The notes below the pieces were generated by a model, which searched no databases, had not been told where the DNA came from, and was given only the letters and a program-made list of their open reading frames with translations. From Halpernia humi (GTDB lineage: Bacteria; Bacteroidota; Bacteroidia; Flavobacteriales; Weeksellaceae), in contig NZ_FNUS01000001.1 of assembly GCF_900108025.1 (NCBI RefSeq), forward strand, positions 992,001 to 1,056,000: a stretch of 64,000 nt of DNA, read 5' to 3'. Below, piece after piece: positions 53,915-61,950 of the stretch; position 1 is the first letter of the stretch; each line of letters opens with the position of its first letter. A program made the position numbers and the translations under genes.

Positions 53915-54220
53915 ATGTCACAAAGAATAAGAATAAAATTAAAATCTTACGATTACAATTTAGTAGATAAATCTGCTGAAAAAATCGTGAGAACTGTAAA
54001 ATCTACAGGTGCAGTGGTAAACGGACCAATTCCATTGCCAACTAACAAGAGAATCTTCACAGTGCTGAAATCTCCGCACGTTAACAAAAAAGCAAGAGAG
54101 CAATTTCAATTATCTGCACACAAAAGATTGATGGATATCTATTCATCTTCTTCTAAAACTGTAGATGCATTAATGAAATTAGAATTGCCTTCAGGCGTTG
54201 ATGTAGAAATCAAAGTATGA
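53915..54220 (+). CDS. rpsJ: 30S ribosomal protein S10
   Basis: A 101-residue S10 (also NusE in transcription antitermination): '[20 protein letters not shown]', '[20 protein letters not shown]' and '[10 protein letters not shown]'. It ends the str operon here and is followed by a terminator. Elsewhere in the class rplC normally comes directly after it. Confidence 0.98.
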   Translation: MSQRIRIKLKSYDYNLVDKSAEKIVRTVKSTGAVVNGPIPLPTNKRIFTVLKSPHVNKKAREQFQLSAHKRLMDIYSSSSKTVDALMKLELPSGVDVEIKV

Positions 54221-54258
54221 TGCAATTTGCTTCGGCAAAACATCAAAACTTATATTAT

Positions 54259-54293
54259 AAAATCCCATTTCTTTAAGATTTGGGATTTTTTTT
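54259..54293 (+). terminator. Terminator after rpsJ
   Basis: Arms AAAATCCCA (54259-54267) and TGGGATTTT (54281-54289), with the loop TTTCTTTAAGATT and a U tail. Nearly the same terminator sequence recurs at 55418-55452 after the GLPGLI gene. Confidence 0.85.
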
Positions 54294-54323
54294 GGAGCAT
54301 CCTAATTTTACATCGTCCGAAAA

Positions 54324-54431
54324 CTCTACCTGCTATCCACTCTATCTTTTTCTTTTTTTGTTAAAAAAAGAAAAAGGATGCCGTTCCTATCAGGGCTAGG
54401 TTCGGGTTTATTTTTTCTTTCAAAAAATAAA
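54324..54431. repeat. Probable dispersed intergenic repeat element
   Basis: A segment with the palindromic core TCTTTTTCTTTTTTT..AAAAAAAGAAAAAGGA flanked by CTCTACCTGCTATCCACTC and GATGCCGTTCCTATC..GGGCTAGGTTCGGG. It resembles multicopy intergenic elements of Flavobacteriia and is of the same general kind as 38243-38375. It lies at the right-hand joint of the proposed inversion. Confidence 0.5.
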
Positions 54432-54491
54432 ATCTCACTAAACCTTGAATCTTGATACCAAAAATTCACTATTTTTATCAAAATTTAACTA

Positions 54492-55328
54492 ATGAAACAC
54501 TTTATTGCAGTCTTCTTATTCTTGTATATTGGAACTTCCGCTCAAACCCACCGTTTCATTTATGAAGTAAATTATAAAAAAGATTCTACATCAAATATAA
54601 TAACTAAAGAATTTTACCATTTGGATATAAACCCGGAAAATGTAGAATATTATGGCAGAGATTATTTTATCATGGATTCTCTTATGACCAATAATGTGCA
54701 GATGACGGAGCAGAATAGTAAAGGCAGTCTGGGTGATATCATAATTCACGATAAAAACAGCCAAAATTATGACAATTATGAGTTGTTGCAATATGATATG
54801 ATCCATCTAAAATCTGTGGACAAACAGAAATGGAAACTTTCTAAAGATAAAAAAACGCTCGGTCAATACAGTGTTCAAAAGGCAGAAACCAGTTGGGGAG
54901 GAAGACATTGGACGGCTTGGTTTGCAGAAGCAATTCCGTTTCCCGAAGGACCATACAAATTTAATGGGCTTCCGGGCATTATAATGGAATTATCTGATTC
55001 GAAGGGAAATTATAATTTTAAATTGATAAGATCTGAAAATTTTCCGGAAACCGTAAAAAGTCCTGTTCCTTCATTTTTTATATCAAAAGCAGTGTTAATC
55101 CTTAAAGAAAAATATGTCAAAACCAAAATGATGTATTATAATGATCCTTTGGCTTTTTTAAAAAATATGAATATCACATTAACGTCAGATAATTATGCAA
55201 TACTAAAAGATGGAACAAAAGTCACATTAAATAACCAAAAAGAAGTAATCGCTAAACAACAAAAATTAATCAGAGATTACAATAATCCCATCGAATTAGA
55301 CCAAGCGATTAATTATCCTTCAAAATAA
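54492..55328 (+). CDS. GLPGLI-family exported protein
   Basis: A 278-residue protein with signal peptide (MKHFIAVFLFLYIGTSAQ) and core 'WGGRHWTAWFAEAIPFPEG' and 'PYKFNGLPGIIMELSDSKG'; the motif reads GLPGII. It is the nearest relative of the GLPGLI gene at 30815 ('QTHRFIYE', 'LDINPENVEYYGRDY'). It lies directly after the rpsJ unit, while another GLPGLI gene (20877, opposite orientation) lies directly before rplC. Confidence 0.88.
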   Translation: MKHFIAVFLFLYIGTSAQTHRFIYEVNYKKDSTSNIITKEFYHLDINPENVEYYGRDYFIMDSLMTNNVQMTEQNSKGSLGDIIIHDKNSQNYDNYELLQYDMIHLKSVDKQKWKLSKDKKTLGQYSVQKAETSWGGRHWTAWFAEAIPFPEGPYKFNGLPGIIMELSDSKGNYNFKLIRSENFPETVKSPVPSFFISKAVLILKEKYVKTKMMYYNDPLAFLKNMNITLTSDNYAILKDGTKVTLNNQKEVIAKQQKLIRDYNNPIELDQAINYPSK

Positions 55329-55417
55329 CTTTTTAAATTAATTTTATAAAAACAAGAAAATATTACATTATTTTAAGCTTAAATAAACCAAAACATTCAA
55401 ATTAAAAATAAAATCAT

Positions 55418-55452
55418 AAAATCCCATTTCTTTAAGATCAGGGATTTTTTTT
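55418..55452 (+). terminator. Terminator after the GLPGLI gene
   Basis: Arms AAAATCCC (55418-55425) and GGGATTTT (55441-55448) with a U tail and a loop TTTCTTTAAGATC that matches the terminator after rpsJ. It is a duplicate of that element. The remainder of the 396-base gap up to 55724 is AT-rich and, apart from a -7 element before the next gene, empty. Confidence 0.75.
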
Positions 55453-55698
55453 GACCAAAAAAATTCCTAATTATAGAAGAAAATGATAGCCGTAAATTCA
55501 ACAAAAATCACAAAAATTGAATCCTGAACAAAAAAGATTGATTTAAACTTTCACCATCAAAATTCTAAAATTTATGAACAATCTCTTTAACGTTCCATCA
55601 ATTAAAAAAATCATACTATTTGCGTCGAAATTCAGATTTTTATTTCATATCTACTTTAACTATTAATAATTATAACTTTTAAAACATAAAACTTTTAC

Positions 55699-55706
55699 TA
55701 CTTTTG
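55699..55706 (+). promoter_or_regulatory. Putative -7 element of the phosphatase gene
   Basis: TACTTTTG, 18 bases before the start codon; TTTT rather than TTG lies at the -33 position. Confidence 0.5.
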
Positions 55707-55724
55707 TGGTCTAAAATCTAATAA

Positions 55725-56555
55725 ATGAAATTCCATAAAATTGCCATTTTACCCGTTCTACTATTGCTAATGACTTCTTGCAAAGTATCCATCAATACAT
55801 TGCCAGAAAATCAAAAGGCAACGTCGGGCAAATCATTAAATAATATTACACTTAACGGAAAAATTTATTCTGCCCTTTGGCAGCAAAATGCGGGCGAATT
55901 TCGTGCACTTTGTTACCAAGCCTACAATATTGCACAAATGAGAATTGATGAAAATCTGCAAACAAAATCTACAAAACCTTTGGCTATAATTACCGATATT
56001 GATGAGACTTTTTTAGATAATTCCCCCTACGCCGTAACCGAAGCAGAAAACGGAAAAGACTACAACCCACAAACTTGGAAAAATTGGACGGCCAAAGCAG
56101 AAGCAAAAGCCTATCCCGGTTCATTAAATTTATTCAATTACGCCGCATCAAAAAACATCACCGTTTTTTATATCACCAATCGAGACGAAAATGACAGAGC
56201 CGGCACTTTAAAAAACCTTCAAAACCTAGGTTTTCCCTTTGCAGACGAAGCGCATTTACTAACCAAAACTACAACGTCCGACAAAGAAGCACGACGACTA
56301 GAAGTTCTAAAAAATTATAATGTTATTATCTATCTAGGCGATAATTTAGCAGATTTTTCTAAAATTTTTAATAAAAAACCACAAGCAGAACGCAATGCGT
56401 TGGTTGATGAAAACGCTAAACAATTCGGGAAAAAATTCATAGTTTTACCAAATTCTGGCTATGGCGATTGGGAACCCGCCTTGCCAGGTTTCAATTACCA
56501 ATTGACGCCTTCAGAAAAAGACAAAGTTATTTTGGATAATTTGCGCGGATATTAG
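55725..56555 (+). CDS. Acid phosphatase/5'-nucleotidase, lipoprotein e(P4) family
   Basis: A 276-residue HAD-superfamily lipoprotein (lipobox LLMTSC, Cys 19). The catalytic DxD is D91/D93 in 'IITDIDETFLDNS'; further motifs are 'FYITNRDEND' and 'VIIYLGDNLADF'. e(P4) enzymes of the outer membrane release nucleosides from NMN or nucleotides for uptake. It starts a run of plus-strand genes. All key residues are present. Confidence 0.92.
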   Translation: MKFHKIAILPVLLLLMTSCKVSINTLPENQKATSGKSLNNITLNGKIYSALWQQNAGEFRALCYQAYNIAQMRIDENLQTKSTKPLAIITDIDETFLDNSPYAVTEAENGKDYNPQTWKNWTAKAEAKAYPGSLNLFNYAASKNITVFYITNRDENDRAGTLKNLQNLGFPFADEAHLLTKTTTSDKEARRLEVLKNYNVIIYLGDNLADFSKIFNKKPQAERNALVDENAKQFGKKFIVLPNSGYGDWEPALPGFNYQLTPSEKDKVILDNLRGY

Positions 56556-56622
56556 ATTTCAACTTAAGGTTTTTACAAAATAACGCACAAACTTTTTAAA
56601 TTTTACTTTTTACTTAAAATTA

Positions 56623-57411
56623 ATGACAATAATTATCACAGGAAGTTCCGCCGGAATCGGTTTTGCTCTTGCAGAATATTTTGGTAAAAAAGGACATCAA
56701 GTTTTCGGCTTGAGCAGAACTTTTACGGAAAATCAATATTTCACCTCTATCTCCGCAGATGTTACTAAAAAAGAATCAATTTCAAATGCGATTTCCGAAA
56801 TTTTAAAAGAAACTCAAAATATTGATCTACTTATAAATAATGCTGGAATCGGCATGGTTGGCCCTATAGAAGACGCATCGCAAGAAGATATATTAAAATT
56901 ATTTAATCTAAATTTAGCCGGTTCTGTCATGATGATGAGCGCCGTTTTACCAAATATGCGTGCGCAAAAAAATGGAAGAATCATAAATATTTCAAGTATT
57001 GGATCCGAAATGGGCTTGCCTTTTCGCGGCTTCTATTCTGCCTCAAAATCGGCTTTAGATAAAGTAACAGAAGCCATTCGCTACGAAGTTTCACCTTGGA
57101 ATATTGAAGTTTGCAGTTTGCATTTGGGCGATATCAAAACAAATATTGCAGAAAACAGAGTTCAAACAAAAGTTTCCGAAGCCTACAAAACTGTTTTTGA
57201 AAAAGTGTACGCGCAAATGAACAGCCACGTAAAAGATGGCACAGCGCCGATTGAAGTTGCGCATTTTGTAGAAAACTTAATCCATAAAAAATCCTGGAAA
57301 GCGCATTATTATTTTGGCAAATTTGGGCAAAAAATTGGCGTACCTTTAAAATGGATTTTACCACAGAATTTCTATGAAAAACTAATGCGGAATTATAATA
57401 AATTAGATTAA
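56623..57411 (+). CDS. Short-chain dehydrogenase/reductase
   Basis: A 262-residue classical SDR. The NAD(P) motif is TGSSAGIG (residues 6-13), 'NNAG' at 72-75, catalytic Ser125 ('NISS') and Tyr138/Lys142 ('FYSASKSALDK'). An Arg in 'GLSRTF' suggests NADPH. The substrate is not known. It lies 67 bases after the phosphatase gene, so the two may be co-transcribed. Confidence 0.9.
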   Translation: MTIIITGSSAGIGFALAEYFGKKGHQVFGLSRTFTENQYFTSISADVTKKESISNAISEILKETQNIDLLINNAGIGMVGPIEDASQEDILKLFNLNLAGSVMMMSAVLPNMRAQKNGRIINISSIGSEMGLPFRGFYSASKSALDKVTEAIRYEVSPWNIEVCSLHLGDIKTNIAENRVQTKVSEAYKTVFEKVYAQMNSHVKDGTAPIEVAHFVENLIHKKSWKAHYYFGKFGQKIGVPLKWILPQNFYEKLMRNYNKLD

Positions 57412-57534
57412 ATATTGTTTTTAGTTAAACACAAAAGTGCAAATTTTTACAATATAAATCACATTATGCTGCAAGTTAAATATTGTTCTTTTGAGAAAAT
57501 AAAATTAAATATCAATTTTAATTAAATTAAATTA

Positions 57535-59133
57535 TTGAAATATCTTCTCTACTTTTTCTTATTTATTTGTAATTTTTCTTTGCACGCGCAAGAAAAAAAA
57601 TTCATTCTGATTGATATTCAAAATAATCAAAAAAAAGTAGTTTCAGATTCGCTTTCGGCAGCAAAATTTTTAGATTCGCTTTCGCAGAATTCTTATTATT
57701 TAACGGAAGTTACGAACGTAAAAAAAACTAAAAACACCACAGAAATTTTCTTTGATAAAAAACAAAATTTCAATATTGCAGAAGTTCATCTTTCAGATTC
57801 TTTGGCGAAACAACTCAATTTATCAGAAAATTTTACAACCAAAAATTTAGATTCTTTAAAGCAAAATATCAATCAAAAATACCGCGACAAAGGCTATTCT
57901 TTTAATCGTGTAAAAACAAAATTTAAAGGTTTTAAAAACAAAATTCCGCAAGTAGATCTAGAAATTTCACTTTCAGAAAAACGCACAATTGATAAGTTTG
58001 TTTTAAAAGATTACGACAAAGTTCCAAAGCGATTTGTGAGAAATTTGGAGCAAGATTTTTTGCATAAAACTTATGACGATAAAACTTTACTTAAAATAAA
58101 CAGCAGCCTGCAAAATCACCCATTTGTGCTTCTAGAAAGGCCGCCGCAAACTTTATTTAAAAGAGATTCTACAGAAATATATTTATTTTTAAAGAAAAAA
58201 GTCAACAGCACTTTTGACGGAATTATCGGCTTTGGGAATGACAAAACAGATAAATTCACTTTAAATGGCTCATTAAATTTGAATTTAAAAAATATTTTCA
58301 ACGGCTTTGAAACCATTGGTTTATTCTGGCAAAGAAATCCGGATAGCGGACAAACGTTCAATTTAGGAACGGATATTCCGTATTTATTTAATTCAAAAAT
58401 TGGCTTAAATTTAAACGTAAATATTTACCGACAAGATTCCACATTTGCGACTGTGAAAGCTATTCCAGGTTTTTATTATCATATTTCGAGCAATCAAAAA
58501 ATCGGAATTCGTGGCACTTTTGAAACATCTGCGGTTTTAGATTCGCTTTACACGGCCGGAAAAGATTATACAAAGCAAGGCATTGGCATTTGGTATCAAT
58601 TTACGAAACCAACAGAAACTGAAATTTTTCAATATCAAACGCGCGTCATTACAAATATCGATTATTTACGCGCCAATTATACGGATCAAAAATTTAATCA
58701 AATTCAATATTTTCTAAGCGCGGAAAATAATTTTCATTTGTCGGGAAACCATTACCTCAATCTCAATGGAGAATCGGCACTCATCAATGCCAAAAACGAA
58801 CTTAATACGAATGAATTATTCCGCTTTGGCGGCTGGAATTCTTTGCGCGGTTTTAATGAAAACTCTTTGTACGCAGACTTTTACGCGTACGGCGGTGCAG
58901 AATACCGTTATCTTGTAAATCCACAAACTTTCTTTGATGTTTTTGGCCAATACGCGATTCTGAACAACCCAACTTTAGCAGGACAAGTTAAATTATACAG
59001 TTTGGGATTTGGCTTTAAATTCTTTTTGCCCATCGGATTAATGAGTTTACAGATTTCTAATGGTTCACAATTTGGCGAGGCTTTTAATTTGAAATCTACC
59101 AAAATTTCTTGGGGAATTTTGAGCCGTTTTTAA
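57535..59133 (+). CDS. Omp85/BamA-family outer-membrane protein
   Basis: A 532-residue protein with a signal peptide (YLLYFFLFICNFSLHAQ). An in-frame stop (57523-57525) lies just upstream and no ATG is available before the signal, so TTG at 57535 is the start. Residues 60-215 carry POTRA-like segments ('LKQNINQKYRDKGYSFNRV'), and 215-532 form the 16-strand barrel with the loop-6 signature 'GWNSLRGFNENS' (RGF) and an aromatic C-terminus. It could act in secretion or surface display; partners are not visible. Confidence 0.85.
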   Translation: MKYLLYFFLFICNFSLHAQEKKFILIDIQNNQKKVVSDSLSAAKFLDSLSQNSYYLTEVTNVKKTKNTTEIFFDKKQNFNIAEVHLSDSLAKQLNLSENFTTKNLDSLKQNINQKYRDKGYSFNRVKTKFKGFKNKIPQVDLEISLSEKRTIDKFVLKDYDKVPKRFVRNLEQDFLHKTYDDKTLLKINSSLQNHPFVLLERPPQTLFKRDSTEIYLFLKKKVNSTFDGIIGFGNDKTDKFTLNGSLNLNLKNIFNGFETIGLFWQRNPDSGQTFNLGTDIPYLFNSKIGLNLNVNIYRQDSTFATVKAIPGFYYHISSNQKIGIRGTFETSAVLDSLYTAGKDYTKQGIGIWYQFTKPTETEIFQYQTRVITNIDYLRANYTDQKFNQIQYFLSAENNFHLSGNHYLNLNGESALINAKNELNTNELFRFGGWNSLRGFNENSLYADFYAYGGAEYRYLVNPQTFFDVFGQYAILNNPTLAGQVKLYSLGFGFKFFLPIGLMSLQISNGSQFGEAFNLKSTKISWGILSRF

Positions 59134-59235
59134 AGTGTTTATTTCACAAAAATTTTAGCAAACTTCTTTTAAAATTTATTTTGACTACATAAAAATTTTT
59201 TACCATTTTTTAAAATAACTTTTTAACTTTAGCAA

Positions 59236-61674
59236 ATGGTAAAATTTTTATTTGGGATTGCGCTTTTTCTTTGCACCCCATTTTCAGCACAATCGGTCGC
59301 AAATAGTTCTTCCGAAGTCTATGACGATTTACTTCGCTTGCAAAATAATACGACAGTAATGTATTTGGCAGCACATCCGGACGATGAAAACACCAAAATA
59401 ATTTCTTGGTTGACGCACGAAAAACACGTAGATGCGGTTTATTTATCTTTAAACCGAGGCGGCGGCGGACAAAATCTCATCGGGACAGAAAAAGGCGCCT
59501 TACTTGGTTTGCTCCGCACTCAAGAACTTTTGGAAGCCCGAAAAGTAGATCAAGGCAGACAATGGTTTACAAGAGCGATGGATTTTGGGTTTTCTAAAAC
59601 AGCAAATGAAACCTTTGGATTTTGGGACAAACAGAAAGTTTTGTCGGATGTGGTTTGGGCGATTCGCAAAAATCGACCAGAAATTATTATTACCCGTTTC
59701 GATCCGAATTCTAATGGCCAAACACATGGCCATCACACGGCATCCGCAATTTTGGCGATGGAAGCCTTCGATTTGGCAGGTGACAAAAACGCATTCCCAG
59801 AACAGTTGAAATATGTGAAAATTTGGCAACCAAAAAGGTTATTTTTTAATACAAGTTGGTGGTTTTATGGCAGCAAAGAAAATTTTGATAAAGCAGATAA
59901 AAAAGATTTAATTTCTATCAATGTGGGTAATTACTATCCACTTTTGGGGATTTCTAATAATGAAATTTCTTCTAAAAGCCGCAGCAAGCACGCTTGCCAA
60001 GGTTTCGGAATGGCTTTGGAAAGAGGTAACGATTTAGAATATTTGAAACTTTTGAAAGGCGACCCACCAAAAACGAATGATATTTTTGATGGCATAAATT
60101 TAAAATCAGAATATAAACCTTTGCAAAACCAGATCGATAAAACTGTCGCAGATTATAATTTTAAAAATCCTGAACTTTCATTAAATAATTTGCTACAACT
60201 ATACGATTTACTTCAAAAAGACAATCCCAAAGATTTAAAATTAGAAGCGGTAAAAGATTTAATTTTAAAATCCCAAGGTATTTATTTTGAATGGACTACG
60301 AAAAACACTTTCGGAACTTTAAATGAAGAAATCCCGACCATCATAGAAATTGCAAATAGAAGTGGTAAAAATCTGAAGTTTTCCTTTGATGATGCTTCTA
60401 CAAAAGAAATTTCCGCAGGAGAAGATTTTAAAGAAAATCAAAAATATAAAATCACGAACGAAAAAATTTCTAATCCTTATTATCTTAAGAAATTGCCAAA
60501 AGACAATTTGTATGTTGTAGAAAACCAAGAAGATATTGGTTTACCGGAGATTTCAACCGCGATTAATAAAAAAATCACAATCGATTTTGGTTCTACAAAA
60601 ATTGATTTTAATGTTCCGCTTCAGCAAAAAACAACAAATCCTTCTATTGGTGAACGATACGAACCATTTTACACCGTTCCGGCTTTTGTCGCTAATTTCG
60701 AACAGGAAAACTATATATTTAACGCCAAAGCGAAAGAAATTACAATAGAATTACAAAATTTTAGTGGGAATTCTAAAGCAAAAGTTTCATTAAAATCTGA
60801 TAAAGATTGGAAAATTTCGCCTTCCCAAAACGTAAATTTCAAAGAAATTGGAGAAAAGAAAAAATTAATTTTCACTGTGGAGCCCCTTTCGAAAAATACG
60901 ACTTCAAATTTAGAAGCCGTTGTAGAATCAAATGGTAAAACTTACAACCAATCATTAAATGTTGTTGATTATCCGCATATAAAGAGACAAATTTGGATTA
61001 AAAATGCGCAAGTGAAAATTCAAAATTTAGATTTAAAAATTCCCGATGTTAAAATTGCTTATATTAAAGGTTCGGGAGACGAAATTCCATCATCATTGCG
61101 CGCCATTGGTTTGCCGGTTAAAGAATTAGACATAAAAACCTGGAATCCCTCTCTTTTGAAAAATTATGATGTTCTAATTTTGGGGATTCGTTCTTACAAC
61201 GTTAATTCTGAAATGGCAGTTATTAACAAAGATATTTGGAAGTTTGTAGAAAACGGAGGTTTGATAGTGAATCAATATCAAACAAATCGAGGACTTTTAA
61301 CCGATGAAATTGCGCCATTACAATTAAAATTGGGTGGAAATAGAATTTCTGAGGAAGATGCAAAATTAAAAATGCTGGTTTCAAATCATCCTGTTTTTAA
61401 TACTCCAAATAAAATTTCTGAGCAAGATTTTGATAATTGGATTCAAGAAAGAGGTTTGTATTTTGCGGACAGTTGGGATAAAAAATTTGTTCCGCTTTTA
61501 GAAGGAAATGATGCGGGAGAATCTCCGAAACAAGGGATTTTATTAGTGGCAAAATATGGAAAAGGTACTTATGTTTACACAGGATTGTCTTTCTTCAGAG
61601 AATTGCCTGCAGGTGTTCCGGGTGCTTATAAATTGTTTATGAATATTTTGGCTTTGGGAAATACCAAAAAATAG
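59236..61674 (+). CDS. Secreted PIG-L family deacetylase with C-terminal GATase-like domain
   Basis: An 812-residue exported protein (signal ends PFSAQS). Residues 40-250 are a PIG-L/LmbE zinc deacetylase with 'AAHPDDENTK' (H47, D49, D50) and 'NGQTHGHHTAS' (H164, H166, H167). A long beta-rich middle region follows. Residues 610-810 resemble a class I glutamine amidotransferase-like/ThuA-type fold ('NYDVLILGIRSYN', 'ENGGLIVNQYQT'). Family members remove N-acetyl groups from GlcNAc-type sugars. The next genes are a small membrane peptide and a sodium:solute symporter, which suggests import of the released compound. Confidence 0.85.
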   Translation: MVKFLFGIALFLCTPFSAQSVANSSSEVYDDLLRLQNNTTVMYLAAHPDDENTKIISWLTHEKHVDAVYLSLNRGGGGQNLIGTEKGALLGLLRTQELLEARKVDQGRQWFTRAMDFGFSKTANETFGFWDKQKVLSDVVWAIRKNRPEIIITRFDPNSNGQTHGHHTASAILAMEAFDLAGDKNAFPEQLKYVKIWQPKRLFFNTSWWFYGSKENFDKADKKDLISINVGNYYPLLGISNNEISSKSRSKHACQGFGMALERGNDLEYLKLLKGDPPKTNDIFDGINLKSEYKPLQNQIDKTVADYNFKNPELSLNNLLQLYDLLQKDNPKDLKLEAVKDLILKSQGIYFEWTTKNTFGTLNEEIPTIIEIANRSGKNLKFSFDDASTKEISAGEDFKENQKYKITNEKISNPYYLKKLPKDNLYVVENQEDIGLPEISTAINKKITIDFGSTKIDFNVPLQQKTTNPSIGERYEPFYTVPAFVANFEQENYIFNAKAKEITIELQNFSGNSKAKVSLKSDKDWKISPSQNVNFKEIGEKKKLIFTVEPLSKNTTSNLEAVVESNGKTYNQSLNVVDYPHIKRQIWIKNAQVKIQNLDLKIPDVKIAYIKGSGDEIPSSLRAIGLPVKELDIKTWNPSLLKNYDVLILGIRSYNVNSEMAVINKDIWKFVENGGLIVNQYQTNRGLLTDEIAPLQLKLGGNRISEEDAKLKMLVSNHPVFNTPNKISEQDFDNWIQERGLYFADSWDKKFVPLLEGNDAGESPKQGILLVAKYGKGTYVYTGLSFFRELPAGVPGAYKLFMNILALGNTKK

Positions 61675-61690
61675 ATATTAAAAAAATCGT

Positions 61691-61811
61691 ACACAGATTT
61701 CACGGATTTCCACAGATTTTTTTTTCGTTACGATAGGAAAAAGTTATTTTTAATTTCTAAAATTAAAGTTTTAAATAATTTTTAATCTGTGAAAATCTGT
61801 GAAATCTGTGT
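61691..61811. repeat. Long inverted repeat between PIG-L and symporter genes
   Basis: 28-base arms at 61691-61718 and 61784-61811, differing at two positions (ACACAGATTTCACGG.. / ..TGTGAAATCTGTGT), separated by 65 AT-rich bases. The arms are built of CACAGATTT units. Similar sequences are common in intergenic regions of Flavobacteriia. Confidence 0.75.
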
Positions 61812-61842
61812 GCTGATAATTATAAATAAAAGGTGTTTAAAT

Positions 61843-61950
61843 ATGAACGAAGAAAAAAATACAAACTGGAAAAAACTTTATATTTCACTTTTGATGTTTA
61901 CTTTTTTGTTGATCATCGCGATGCTAATTTTTCAAAATCATTATAAATGA
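61843..61950 (+). CDS. 35-residue single-pass membrane peptide
   Basis: A small reading frame from ATG 61843 to TGA 61948-61950 encoding a 35-residue peptide: a charged head (MNEEKNTNWKKL) and one membrane helix (about 12-30), ending HYK. It overlaps the symporter start by four bases (ATGA), which implies coupled translation. It may be a small subunit or stabiliser of the symporter, as inferred from the coupling. Confidence 0.7.
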   Translation: MNEEKNTNWKKLYISLLMFTFLLIIAMLIFQNHYK

